A stretch of DNA of 64,000 nt, taken from the NCBI RefSeq assembly GCF_000276665.1, contig NW_004955433.1, positions 12,394,121 through 12,458,120 of the forward strand, in the 5' to 3' direction. The first letter of the stretch is position 1. Every line of letters begins with the position of its first letter. The translations under genes were made by a program, and so were the position numbers. The stretch is from Chinchilla lanigera. Taxonomy: Eukaryota; Chordata; Mammalia; Rodentia; Chinchillidae. Below are positions 45,666 to 56,469 of this stretch, piece after piece. The notes under the pieces are model-generated. The model did not search any database, was not told the DNA's origin, and was given only the letters and a program-made list of their open reading frames with translations.

Positions 45666-46350
45666 GGGTAATCAAAACTATACTGAATGTTAAATTTGAA
45701 AAAAAATTCTTATAGTAAAAAGAACACATTGCCAAGAACAATAGGATAATGTATTTGAATATTTTAAGTTTTTTTGAGAGGTATTATCTTTTATGGTAAA
45801 TTGTGTCAAATAAAAACATTACAGTGTGTCTTTATCTACCTTGTTCACTGGACAGGGCAAGCTTTAACTTCTGACTCTTCCCCAAAGTCAAAATGATCAT
45901 GAAAGGGGAACATTTTGGACACCAAGGCAGCTATGATAGTGTAACCAAAAACACTCGCAAAAGAGGACTTCTGGAACTGTTCAGAAAGTAACAAGAATGA
46001 TGGGATAAGTGTGTTCAGAGCAAGGGTAATATTTTGAGAGGGATTAATGACAATGTGTCTTTTACTGTAATACATTTTTAAAATTTTTGTTTTAGCTTAT
46101 TAGTACTTGTGTGCGGTACAGAATGCTTACGTCCTTTGTGGGGAGGTGGTTCATGTACACAACACACCTTCACTCCCTTCCTCATCCGCTCTCACTTCCC
46201 TCCTTCCCCGCTCCACTCATCTCTTGATCCCCTTCTTTTTTTTGTACATGTTTGCAGCACATGTGTACATTCCTTCTGTGGCCTTGGTTCATGTACATAA
46301 TACACATTTTTGAAAACTTAAACATTAGTTGTATTTTTTAATCACACTTT
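45666..46350 (+). mobile_element. mariner-derived foldback element, copy 4, interrupted
   Basis: The left end starts near 'gggtaatcaaaactatactg' and is diverged. The interior is 'cttctgactcttccccaaag', 'tcaaaatgatcatgaaaggg'. The right terminal repeat runs 'aagaatgatgggataagtgt', 'tgtcttttactgtaatacat', then breaks at about 46084. It resumes at 46303 ('catttttgaaaacttaaaca' to 'taatcacacttt'). The gap holds a younger insertion. Confidence 0.75.
46085..46302 (-). repeat. probable rodent L1 3'-tail inserted inside mariner copy 4
   Basis: 'gtacttgtgtgcggtacaga' and 'tggggaggtggttcatgtac' then a C/T-rich run match the sequence at 42.8 kb. The second half repeats the theme ('gtacatgtttgcagcacatg', 'tggttcatgtacataatac'), so two tail units may lie in tandem. 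A/T-rich strings around aatacattttt on both sides may be the target duplication. Confidence 0.5.
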
Positions 46351-47303
46351 GTATATGCTTAACTTTAGGGAACCATTCAACATTTTCCAAGTGGTTGTAC
46401 CATTTTAAAATCCTACCAGTGATATATTTAAATTCTTATCACACTATATACTCATTACCATTTAGTATTGTCAGTCTGTTAAATTTTTAGCCACCCAAGT
46501 GGATGTGTGATGCTATTTCATTATGTTTTTAATGAACTTTTTTCTGATAACTAACAATGGTGGGTGTTTTTCTGTGTTTATTTACCACGTGTAATTCTTC
46601 TATTGTGAATTGTCTGTTCAAGGGTTATGCACATTAAAAAGATGTGTTGTCCTTTTAGCAGTGAATGCATTATACATTCTAGACACAGAGGTTTTTTGTT
46701 TTGTTTTGTTTTGTTTTCTTTTTTTTGCCATATGTGTTGTGTGAGTTTTCTCTCATCTATAGCTTAAGTATTTATATTTTTAATGGTATCATTGGATGAG
46801 CAGCAACTGTAAGCAGTGCACAGCTGGATCTTTATTTTTCAAAAATCTAGTCTATCAGAGAACCTCTGCTCATTGTGGATTGTAAAACCCATTTACATTT
46901 AATATTAACACTGAGCCACTTAGCTTTCAGTCTACCACGTTTCTGTTTGTCTTCTCTTTGTTCCATCTTTTTTTCGCTCCTATTCCCAGCCTTACTTCCT
47001 GCTCTTTTGCACTGATGGAGAATCTTTTAGTATTTCATTCTATCTCTTCCACTGTCTTTTTAGCTACGCTTGTTGTTGTTTTTTTCTTTGTATCTCTAAT
47101 ATCTTAGAGAATACAACTTGTACGCTTAATTTATAGTTTTTCATGAATTAGTACTTTACTACTTAGTATTTAATCTAAAACCCTTATGGCAATATCATTC
47201 ACTTACCCTCTTACCTTCCTTTGTATGATTTCCCAAACATTATATTTACAGATTTGAAAAGATCTAATACATTTCAGTTGTCTTTGATCAATTATATTTT
47301 CTT
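46351..47303 (-). mobile_element. old L1 3' UTR, antisense, continued
   Basis: 'aagtggttgtaccattttaa', 'acccaagtggatgtgtgatg', 'ttgtgaattgtctgttcaag' and 'acccatttacatttaatatt' are the continuation of the same antisense L1 3' region. A (TTTTG)n run lies at about 46691-46717. Confidence 0.7.
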
Positions 47304-47320
47304 AAAGATTGAAGTATAAG

Positions 47321-47417
47321 GCATTGGGGATTTAGCTCAGCGGCAAAAGCACCTGTCTAACAAGCGCAAGGTTGTGAGTTCGGTTCCCAGTACTGGAGAA
47401 AAACCAAAAAAAAAAAA
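47321..47417 (+). repeat. ID-type SINE inserted in old L1
   Basis: 'gcattggggatttagctcag', 'gttgtgagttcggttcccag' and the gagaaaaaccaaaa tail identify it. The flanking duplication aaagattgaagtataag / aaagattgaagaataag (47304-47320 and 47417-47433) has one mismatch. Confidence 0.92.
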
Positions 47418-47433
47418 AAGATTGAAGAATAAG

Positions 47434-48190
47434 AAAATAAGTCCTTTATATTACCCACCTGTTTACTATCTCAGGAACTCTTTACTCCTTTGTGGAAGTC
47501 ATCTTGAATTCTTCCCTAGAGATCCAGTGTTCTCTTTCCTTACCATTTCTTACTAATTCTGGTAACAGACTGTCTTGACTTGTTTTTGAAAACGTCTTTA
47601 TTTTTCTCCATTTAAGAAAATATATTTTTGCCTAATATCGAATTCTAGTTGATAGCTGTTATTTTTTTTCTTTCGCCACTCTCAGGATCTTCTGACTTTC
47701 ATTATTAATTTTAGGAAGTCAGTACTAAGTCTTACCTTTCTTATCCTAAATGTGATGCTTCTTTTTCTCTGACTATTTTGAAGATTTTGTTTTTGCCATT
47801 GTTCATTTGTTTAGGAATTTTACTATTAGGTTCACACATATGGTTTTCTTTAAACTTATCTTACTTGTTAAACATTTTGATAACTATTTTAAATGTGTAT
47901 TATTTTAAATGGATTGAATTTATTAACATCTATAATTAAAATGAATTAATATTATTTTGTTTTAATATTAACTTATAGATTAGTATTTTATGTAAGATCA
48001 TTTGATATTTTGACAACACACAGAAGGTAGTCTCTGGTTATCTTTTTTGTCAGTTCTCTCTGAATTTCAGTTTGTGCACTTCATTTTGCCCTATCTTTAA
48101 GGTTTTCAGTATCTAATCTGCTGCCAAGCCAATGAAAATTCTCTCAGTCATGGTATTTTTCAGTTTTAGAGCTACCACATCAGCAGTAGA
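47434..48190 (-). mobile_element. old L1 3' region, antisense, continued
   Basis: 'tccctagagatccagtgttc', 'gtctttatttttctccattt', 'ctctgactattttgaagatt' and 'gttttctttaaacttatctt' resemble the antisense L1 3' UTR further along. Diverged and A/T-rich. Confidence 0.5.
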
Positions 48191-48194
48191 GTTT

Positions 48195-48350
48195 TGTTTT
48201 GGCAGTAGTAGGGATTGAATATAGGACCTTCACACTGAACTATCGGCCTAGCCCTTTTTATATATTGTTATTGTGAGACAGTGTCTTGCTCAGTTGCCCA
48301 AGCTTGTCTCAGACTTACCATTCTCCTGCCTCAGCCTTTGTATCCCTACT
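48195..48350 (-). repeat. B1-ID composite SINE, antisense, diverged
   Basis: 'agtagggattgaatatagga' (ID part) is followed by 'gtgagacagtgtcttgctca', 'gttgcccaagcttgtctcag' and 'ttctcctgcctcagcctttg' (B1 part). Confidence 0.7.
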
Positions 48351-48467
48351 AATTTTTATTATATTTTAAATATTGTGGCAGCCACATTGTTAGGAGTCTG
48401 AATTTTTCTGTATTCTTTTAAAGAGCTTGAATGTAGTTCCTACTGACTTTTTTTTATTAAGAATAAA

Positions 48468-48625
48468 AAAGTTTAATTGGAACATAGCTGTACTCCTCTG
48501 TTTATGTGTTGCCTGCGGCTGCCTTCACACTACTACAGCAAAGTTGCATACTTCTCATAGAGACAATATGTCCCCCAAAGCCTAACATATTTACTCTCTT
48601 GCTCTGGTTCGGGCTCATCTCTAGT
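48468..48625 (-). mobile_element. hAT-Charlie non-autonomous element, antisense
   Basis: 'tttaattggaacatagctgt', 'gtttatgtgttgcctgcggc', 'tgccttcacactactacagc' and 'cccaaagcctaacatattta' are the reverse complement of the family at 12.5 and 32.1 kb. The third member of this family in the window. Confidence 0.78.
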
Positions 48626-48629
48626 AGCT

Positions 48630-49865
48630 CTACCCTGCAATGTGACTTCTCTGGGATCTTAATAGATTGCTTAGGATGATAGAAAAGGTTTCTGCATTCT
48701 GCATTGTCACAATGTCTATGCATATCAACCTTCAAGTCTCTATTTGGGTTGCACACACACCCAGTGACTTTTCAGGGCCTCTTGGATTTTCCCAAAGACA
48801 CAGGGGTCCCTGTGAAAATTTCTTGAATTCCACCTATGAGTTCTTCTCCAGCAATCTATCCCCCAAATTCCAGGGGCCTCATCAACCCTGATCTCTAATT
48901 CCTGCCTCATTAGATCTAAGAGCTTTGAGCTCCATGTCTAGTCACTATGATCTGGAAAGTATCTCTAGACAGAAAGTCAGCATGGATATGGGGAGCCTCT
49001 CATGGATGTTCCTTCTCTGGACGGTGGCAGTCCTCTCCTGCCTGTTACCCACTGTCTGAAAGCAGTTACACCCTGCATGTTATCCAGTCCTGAACTTGTT
49101 TACAGAGCCGTGACCAGTTCACTGCTTGGAACTCTGACACGATAGAAACAAAAATCTTTTGGTTAGTTTTTGAGTCAGAAATGAATGTTGAATTTGATCT
49201 AGACCCTTTTGGACATGTTTTGGACTAACCACATCACATGAGTCTTATTGAATGCTCATGCCTCAAACCTCAACTTTGAGAATATAATTACATGAAAAGC
49301 TTTATAGAGAAAGTACATTTCTTTGGCCTGACTCAGTAGCCAGGCAGCAGTCCTTCGCTGTCCCTTCCCTTTTCCAGGCTTCTAGTCCTGGGGAATCTTA
49401 GCTCTTACCAGCTAAGGCTGAGAAGGCAGAACTTGTCCTGGCCTCCCTTACACAGATGGGCTGTTGGTGCCCTCCTGATTTATTCGAATACATTCCTCTT
49501 GAAGCTAGCAGAATTCTGACTTTTAACCCATACAAAATAGCCATACTCTCTTGCTTTCTGACCTCACTCGTCTCTGATCCCTGGAGTCACATGTTCCTAC
49601 ATCTGTCCAGACCACAGTACCACAAACATCTTAGGTCTACTTTGAATTTTAGTTGGATGCCCATCTTCTCTGTATTTCTTGATATTATCTATGTAGAAAA
49701 ACAAAGGGAAATAACATGTACTAGGTGGAGTGATAAAATCATTTAATAGTTGCTTTTACTTTTAGTTTCAAGTTTAATAGCCATCTTGAAAAAATACAAA
49801 TGCACACACAATCTTTGGTCAGAAAATATGGAAACAGGAAGGATAATGATGGTAAGGTACAATGA
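48630..49865. other. unassigned sequence
   Basis: About 1.2 kb with no recognised gene or repeat. The longest + frame (49456-49746, 96 codons) has no recognisable domain. Confidence 0.4.
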
Positions 49866-49867
49866 TG

Positions 49868-49955
49868 ATTTTTTTGTTGGTGGTGCTCAGAATTGAACCC
49901 AGAGCCCTGTATATGCTGAGCAAGTGTTATACCACTGAGATATAATCTAGCCCTT
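49868..49955 (-). repeat. ID-type SINE, antisense, old
   Basis: 'gtggtgctcagaattgaacc', 'agccctgtatatgctgagca' and 'ccactgagatataatctagc' retain the antisense ID order. Confidence 0.7.
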
Positions 49956-50407
49956 AGTGATAGTTTCTTAAAATGTAAATTTGATAAAGTTAATACAGTA
50001 CCATAAACTCTGGTAACAGCCTTCCTATGACATTAATGCCCTATCCCTTCCTACTCAGTGTAAAGTCCCCTAGAATCAGCTTTCTTAGATTTATTTTTTC
50101 TTATTTCACTGATTTCTCTTTCCCTTCCGAAAACATTCATTTCTCGCCACTTTGTCCAGAATGATCTCTTCGCTTTGAGTGGCAATTTAACTATGTTGTC
50201 ATGGATTTAATAATTTTCATGGAACCTTTGATTCTGTATGTGATGAGGTACCTGAGTAAACCTCATTTATAATTTTAAAAATTGGAAATCTGTCTTCTTT
50301 GTAGTCAGAAAATGCTGAATTCTACTTAGGATTTTAGGATGAACTTTTGGAAAAGAACTTTGCTTTTTTCTCAGGTAAGTCTATTTTGAAAGTTGTTTTA
50401 GTCACCA
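49956..50407. other. unassigned sequence
   Basis: No gene or repeat was recognised. Confidence 0.4.
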
Positions 50408-50760
50408 GGACACATAGGACATATTCAGCCAAACCTCCCTGCCCATGAGTTCCACATCCTCAGATCTAACTGCATATCAAAAATATTTGGAAAAAAATGG
50501 TGTTTGTACTGAACATGTACAGACTTTTTCTTGCCATTATTCTCTTAACAATACACCATAACAACTATTCACACAGCACTGACATTTTATTAGGCTTTCT
50601 AAATAATACATAGATGATTTAAAGTATGCAGGAGGGTGTGGACAATAGATGCAAATACTGCACCATTTTATATAAGTGAGTTGAGCATTCAAAGACTTTC
50701 CATCAGCAGAGGGTCCTGGAACTTGTCCCCATAGTTACCAAGGGACACTCTCCCTGCTCT
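50408..50760 (+). mobile_element. ancient DNA-transposon-like repeat
   Basis: 'gagttccacatcctcagatc', 'tgcatatcaaaaatatttgg', 'catgtacagactttttcttg', 'ccattattctcttaacaata', 'tagatgatttaaagtatgca' and 'gggtcctggaacttgtcccc' are colinear with a common non-autonomous DNA-transposon fossil of placental mammals (probably Tigger-related). The subfamily is not assigned. Confidence 0.6.
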
Positions 50761-50811
50761 GCCAGTTCATTTTAATTATCAGAACTTGACCAAATTAAGA
50801 GAGTCCTGCAG

Positions 50812-51105
50812 AAATGATTAGATCTTGTGGGCACTACTCTCATAAATGGATTAATTCACTGATGTTCATAGCTCAGTGTGCTATTAGGTGAGGCCCAGTG
50901 GGAGGTTGGTCACTAGGTGTTGCTTGCCCATGCTGTGTTTCTTGGCTACCATGAAGAGAGTAGGTCTAGCACACCCTTCTGCCATGATGCTTGTATCTTG
51001 GAGCCAGTTGAACATGGACTGAAACCATGAACCAAACTAAATCTCTCCCCCTTTAGTTACAGGTGTCAGAGATTTTGTCCCAGTGAGAGGAAAATGGGCC
51101 AATAC
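50812..51105 (+). mobile_element. MaLR-type LTR, partial
   Basis: 'ggattaattcactgatgttc', 'gtgaggcccagtgggaggtt', 'atgatgcttgtatcttggag' and 'gttgaacatggactgaaacc' match the MaLR LTR layout. 'agattttgtcccagtgagag' at the end does too. The 5' end is truncated, and the polyadenylation hexamer has decayed. Confidence 0.72.
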
Positions 51106-51109
51106 ACCT

Positions 51110-52486
51110 ACCCACTGCTCTTGGCAAAGGTCCTGAGATATCAGCACAGTGACCAAACTGAAGATACTTCACACTGCACTTGGCAGTGTATACATTATGT
51201 TTTCAAGAACTGTGCTCTTTGAAGGTGATAAACCTATTTCCCCCTGAAATTCAGATTCACACTGATATTTACCTGAAAGGTACTTTTGTCCCAGGGAGAT
51301 GCAATAGCATTTAAACTTAACTATTGCCCACAAGAGATTGCAAAGTATAAACATGATGCCCCACCTCCCTTTCATCCAGCAGACCAAATGATTGGGATAA
51401 GATATTATACTGAGTTTGCTAAAGAACTAGCTGTATGGGACTTTTAGGGTCCAATATAGGACATAAGTTAAGATCAAGTGGCTTTGTATTTGGGTAAAGT
51501 CCCAGGGACTACTGGTCTTGTCCTGTCTAGGTCATGTGAGTTTATGACACGCTAATGGAGGGACACAGGATTATCCCAGGCAGAGAAGAGCTATTCCTGT
51601 TGTTGATTGTGCTGAGTCAGGAAAGGAGTTTGGCTTGATGCTACAGGAGAAGTGTCTCCCTATATTCCTCCCTCTGGCCAAGTTTCGTCTGGAATCAAAG
51701 AAAAGAGCATGTGATTGCAGTGATCAGGACAAACCAGTGAGTGAAGTTGAAGTAGACTTATGGCAGAAATGAAACCCAAAGTGAGGACAAGTCAAGGTTG
51801 TGAGTTGAAGGAAAAAAAAAAGCCTAGTATGCCTGAGACTGCCCTGGTTTTAAAGCTGAAAGTTCCAGGGAATTTTTTTGGCTCTGATAAATCAGGCCAA
51901 CTGTCATTCTGGGTATTAGTCATATGTTAGCCAGTGTTGTACAACTGATGTCCCTAGAACTCAGGAACATCTCGTTAGAAGTCTCAGCTGTGATCTGGAG
52001 AACAGGAAGGGGCCTACACCCGCGTGTTAGGATAGGCAGTCTGGGGCAAGCTGAAGAGGACCCCACAAGGCATTGTCCACATCTAGTGCGAGGAAGCTGG
52101 CTGAGACTGAGTGCATTAAGTTGCACAGGTTGGGGAAATAAGAAAATGGTCTTCAAAGGTCCTAATGGTAATGTGGCATGTCTGTAGGGAAGGAGAAAAC
52201 CAGAACTCTCAATGGTACAGAAGGAGATGGGCTTAGAGCATTATTTCAATATGAAAGGGAATCCTGACCTGGATGTTAGTGAATTCAGGAACATCTGGTT
52301 TATGTATATTTCTAGGTATCTTCCTATATTATATGGAAAAACATGTGCCAATTTCAAAATGTTCCATTTCTTTCTTTTGTGCCATACAAGTGATATTTTT
52401 CATTCCTACCCTCAGGTTTTCCACTGTAGAATTGCTTAGGCATGAAGGTCTTCTTCAATGAAAAGCCTTAGAGAAGAGTATTGAGA
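51110..52486. other. unassigned sequence
   Basis: About 1.4 kb. Overlapping frames of 60-90 codons occur on both strands around 51920-52190, with no recognisable content. No other feature was noted. Confidence 0.4.
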
Positions 52487-52625
52487 TCCAAACCTACCAC
52501 TTCCTAGGTGTAGGACCCTAGGAAGATTATTTCTTATATCTTTGAAGCATCAGTTTCTTTATATCTTCCAGGCTTTTACAATCAAGCTGGAGAATTAAAT
52601 GAGATACTTTATGTGAAGCAAGGCT
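52487..52625 (+). repeat. MIR SINE
   Basis: 'gatccaaacctaccacttcc', 'taggtgtaggaccctaggaa', 'gcatcagtttctttatatct' and 'gagaattaaatgagatactt' follow MIR. Confidence 0.7.
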
Positions 52626-52854
52626 GCCTTATGACTTCTGTGGGCCCTTGACATTTTGCCTTTATGGTTTTCTTCCTCCATAAAAAAGTATGAAAAGACA
52701 TATATAATCCAGCTGGGATTCATTGGTATATTAATTATTATATCAATTGTCATTTATGATATTAATTTTTCATTTTATTACATGATGACAGTATATTTAT
52801 CATTATTCTTGTTGATTTCTAAGATGATTTTTAAAGAAGCTAAGTAACATTTTT

Positions 52855-52940
52855 ACAAGCTCTGCCTACTGTGTCTTCTCGGTCAGCCTTTGTCAAGTGC
52901 CCAGAACAGGACAAGCACACAGTAGGTACTCCACAATTTT
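52855..52940 (+). repeat. L2 LINE tail
   Basis: 'caagtgcccagaacaggaca' and 'agcacacagtaggtactcca' correspond to the conserved last part of L2. A 5' continuation was not recognised. Confidence 0.5.
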
Positions 52941-53841
52941 TATTTTTTTCCCTTCCACCTCATGTCTACAGAGAAATTTTCAAAACCTTCAAGTGGCAAG
53001 TTAAAACCCAAGAAATAAAGTCAAAAGAGACTTTCCCCATGCCAGTGGATATCTCTAACAGCAGGTTTCACTTAGAGTGAATATCACTTTACTGCTTTTA
53101 ACAAACTTCAAAGGAAATGTTGTAAGGCCATTCATTCTACATGTCTGTTTCACATCAGTCACAATTATATCCCAGCTTCACTTCTCTCCCCAGGTTATAC
53201 CTCATAAATCCTGTAACTAGAATGTATGTGTAGGATATGGATTACATTAGGAATTGTCAGAAGTAGCCTGATAATAAGCATACGCAGTCACTCTGCTCCT
53301 GGCACACCCCGGCCACTAGGAAGGTGGTTAATGCAATGGCTGGGAGACATTGCTCAGAGAAGGAGACCCGATGCCCTCACAGTTCTAGAGAACTGAAACT
53401 GCCATTGCCACATTTAAACAAAAGTGCTACAATGGTGGGACAGGAATTCCAGTTACCAGTTGCATGGCCATGCAAAAACAGAACCAGTATTTCAGGTGCG
53501 AATGAAATCTTGGGTGTGGTACGTGGGAAAATGTTCTTTTCCGGAGCAGGTTAGGGGACCCCAGAGATATTGTTCTGGCAGTGACAGTATAGTGCTGTAG
53601 GATAAGAAATGCTGTCTAGCAGATGCCTTTCAAGGAAAAACACATCTCTGCATTTTCCTTCATAGGAGAGGCCCTGGGTGTCACTAACCACCCTTCTCCT
53701 AAGAAAACAGCGACAGAGAGCGGAGGGTAGCTGGGGCCACTCTGGCAGGCACCTGGACTGGGTACAGTGTGTTCCCATCCCTCAGTCCCTCCTGTCCTCC
53801 ATCTGTGCTACTTTGCCCTTGTGTTACAAACAATTAAGGAC
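52941..53841. other. unassigned sequence
   Basis: 900 bp with no recognised gene or repeat. Confidence 0.4.
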
Positions 53842-54008
53842 GTGAGCTGGCCATGATGGTATATACCTGTAATCCCAGCACTCTGGGAGGCTGAGGTGGG
53901 AGGATCTAAGTTAGCAACGTAGCGAGACCCTGTCTCAAAATAAAAGATTGATAAAAGCACTAGGGATATACCTTGGTGCAAAGGCCCTAGGTTCAATCCC
54001 CAGTATGG
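53842..54008 (+). repeat. B1-ID composite SINE
   Basis: 'gctggccatgatggtatata', 'cctgtaatcccagcactctg', 'ggaggctgaggtgggaggat' and 'gcgagaccctgtctcaaaat' (B1 part) precede 'agcactagggatataccttg' and 'gttcaatccccagtatggtg' (ID part). Confidence 0.88.
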
Positions 54009-54009
54009 T

Positions 54010-55146
54010 GAGGCTGCAGAGGGGGAATGTCAGGGAGGTGGCCCATCAATACAAAACAAAGTTTTCTGCTTGAAAGATTCAGCAAAAAAATATAAAGTTA
54101 TATGTTTAAAAATATAGGTTCCCTCTTTATAGATTTATACTTAGCTGTCCTGTTGTGTTTGTAAGATCACTGCTATCCAAGATGCTTATTTCACCATGTT
54201 AGACAGAGAGCTGCTTCCTGCATGTGGCTTTTTCTGATAACCCAAACTTCATTTCTTTAAAGGTACCAGCATTTTTTAAATGAAATCTTTTTTTTTAAAT
54301 AGAAAGATTTCCAAAATGTCACATATGTTTCCCATTCTTTGAAAAGAGACTTTCCTGAAACATCAGATACCCTTTCTTGAGGGTCATGCTATGGTTTCTG
54401 CTAAAGCATGAAGGGATGTGGTGGGGAGAAGGCTCTAGAGCCAGAGGGACCAGGTTGGCCAAGGAACCTCGCCAGTTACAGATCTCTGGGCAGTGCCATG
54501 TTCCCATTGCAGAGGTGGAGGAAACATCCCACCTCTGAGACATCCCATGGAGGTCAGGTGACCTGATACAAATTCCAAGTGTTTAGTAGGATGCTCGGGA
54601 GATAGCAAGTATTCTCCAAAAAATCGCAGCAAAAACTGTGTAGTAAAATAAAATAAGCAAAATAAAAGTGTGATAAAACTGTAATAAACTGAGTAAGCAT
54701 GGCTGTTATATTGATATGCCTTCAGAGGCTTTCTAGGAAGCACAACTACTTCCGCTTACCCTAAAAGTTCCCAGATCATAATGCTTCTTGAGTTTCCTGA
54801 TCTCCTTTCATGGTTTATCTAACTTTTGTTTCTACAGTCCTATAGATCTCCCTTCTGACTGGGGTCTGAGCCCACCTCTGGTTGTATCCTCTCCAGTATC
54901 CACTTCTAACATCCTGTGAGATGGGAAACTACATAAGCAAGATGGATAGAAGTATTTTTAAGTAAGAGCAAGTGAATTCTAAGGCATAGTTTTGAGTAAT
55001 TTTTTCCATGGTAGAGGAAAGATGACTTTCAATGTATTAAATTAGTCAGAATGGACTAGGTTTTGCCGCATGAAAAAAAAAAACAACTCCAAATTCTCAA
55101 GGGGCTTAACAGTAAAACTTGTTTCTTGAATACACAGTGTAATCAC
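54010..55146. other. unassigned sequence
   Basis: About 1.1 kb with no recognised gene. 55050-55140 may be a decayed relative of the repeat at 28.3 kb. Confidence 0.35.
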
Positions 55147-55375
55147 AAGGTGCAGTGACTGTTCAAATTTTTAAAAAATTATTACAGTAAAGGACACACT
55201 ACCATTATCCACAAAATACCCCCCATTGCTTCGAACACATTTATCCCATTGTTCTTGCCATTTTCTGAAGCACTTCTGGATGTCCTCTTTTGTGAGTTTT
55301 TATGAGAAATGATAAAAATATGGTGAATCTTGCTGCTGAGTGCCATCCAAGGGAACGGCAGGCTCCTAAAAAAGG

Positions 55376-55402
55376 AGGTGTCCACTTGGATTGCAGAAGG
55401 GC
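55376..55402 (+). repeat. direct repeat unit A (27 bp)
   Basis: These 27 bp are identical to the first 27 bp of unit B (55407-55433), offset by 31 bp, with an atcc linker. Confidence 0.95.
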
Positions 55403-55405
55403 ATC

Positions 55406-55469
55406 CAGGTGTCCACTTGGATTGCAGAAGGGCTGTTGTCAGCACAGCACTCTGGTTCTCAGGCTCACA
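55406..55469 (+). repeat. direct repeat unit B (64 bp), inside mariner copy 5
   Basis: Identical over 64 of 64 bases to unit C at 55746-55809 (offset 340 bp). It ends at aggctcaca, after which B continues 'taatacattataatgtatca' and C continues 'gaggttctatg'. A 16-bp palindrome atacattataatgtat (55472-55487) follows B directly. Confidence 0.97.
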
Positions 55470-55675
55470 TAATACATTATAATGTATCATGTACGTTATT
55501 CATCAAATCTGGCATCACCATGTGACTTCTGACTCTTCTCCAAAGTCAAAATGACTTGGAAAGGTAAACATTTTGAGTCCATTCACGACATCAAGGCATC
55601 CAGGACAGTGCGACTAAAGGCATTCACAAAAAGCAACAGGTAGTATTTTAAGGGAGGTAAATGACAACATGTGAA

Positions 55676-55702
55676 ATATATATATATATATATATATATA
55701 TA
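55676..55702. repeat. (AT)n microsatellite within mariner copy 5
   Basis: Alternating AT of about 27 bp, placed where the other copies have the 'gtaatacattt' part of the right terminal repeat. Confidence 0.92.
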
Positions 55703-55745
55703 CAAAGTAAGCATTCACTGTAGGTTTTGATCAAGCCTCAAATGT

Positions 55746-55809
55746 CAGGTGTCCACTTGGATTGCAGAAGGGCTGTTGTCAGCACAGCACTCTGGTTCTC
55801 AGGCTCACA
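55746..55809 (+). repeat. direct repeat unit C (64 bp), outside mariner copy 5
   Basis: It lies about 8 bp beyond the right end of the mariner element and continues into unique sequence. It is the likely source of units A and B, because the surrounding sequence is otherwise foreign to the mariner family. Confidence 0.95.
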
Positions 55810-56064
55810 GAGGTTCTATGTCAACACAAGTTTCTATAGTGCATACCCTGGAGGGGGAAGGAAGCAGCTCTTACAACTTTCACAGGAAACTCTGGGTGTC
55901 TTCGTGTTGATATGTCACTGGATAACATAAATCACATGCCCACATCTAACATCTTGAGGGCAGATAAATGCAACTGTGTCATGCCAAACAGGATGGGAGA
56001 AAAATAGGTTATTTCATGTACTGCTTTGGTTTATATACTTTAGCTAGTAAGAATCCCAGCTTGT
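55810..56064. other. unassigned sequence
   Basis: No gene or repeat was recognised. Confidence 0.4.
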
Positions 56065-56265
56065 AGTTGCTGAGCACATAGCCTGTGTTAAGTACTTCAT
56101 AGATGCAGGTATCTACTTCCCCCTGGGTGTACATAAGGTAATTAACACTCAAACAATTTAAGTCACTTATCCATGGTCATACATAGGGTAATAACATGGC
56201 TCAACTGATAAACAAGATCTGTCTGATACCAAACCCCATGGTATTAACCAACAGTTTCAACAAAT
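56065..56265 (-). repeat. MIR SINE, antisense
   Basis: 'gctgagcacatagcctgtgt', 'taagtacttcatagatgcag', 'taagtcacttatccatggtc' and 'ggtaataacatggctcaact' follow antisense MIR. Confidence 0.7.
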
Positions 56266-56469
56266 ACATTCTGGTATATCTGAAATGTACCAATCAAGTC
56301 TAATTAAAGTGAAAAAAATAAAAAAATACATTCTAGATGGCTGAGGTTGGTAAGTAACCTTGACATAGTGGCTTATACAATTTGATTATACAACTTATCA
56401 GCCAAAGAATTGTCAAAACTTCCTTAGTTCATTTTCTCATCATTGTCTTTCCTCTAGTGAACTGCTTTC

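Larger units (their letters stand above)
55147..55738 (+). mobile_element. mariner-derived foldback element, copy 5, with internal foreign segment
   Basis: The left repeat ('attacagtaaaggacacact', 'cacatttatcccattgttct', 'atgtcctcttttgtgag') is well kept. The interior reads 'gaatcttgctgctgagtgcc' and, later, 'catcaccatgtgacttctga' and 'ctccaaagtcaaaatgactt'. The right end 'gcattcactgtaggttttga' closes it. Inside, 55376 to about 55500 is not part of the family. An AT microsatellite (55676-55702) replaces part of the right repeat. Confidence 0.8.
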
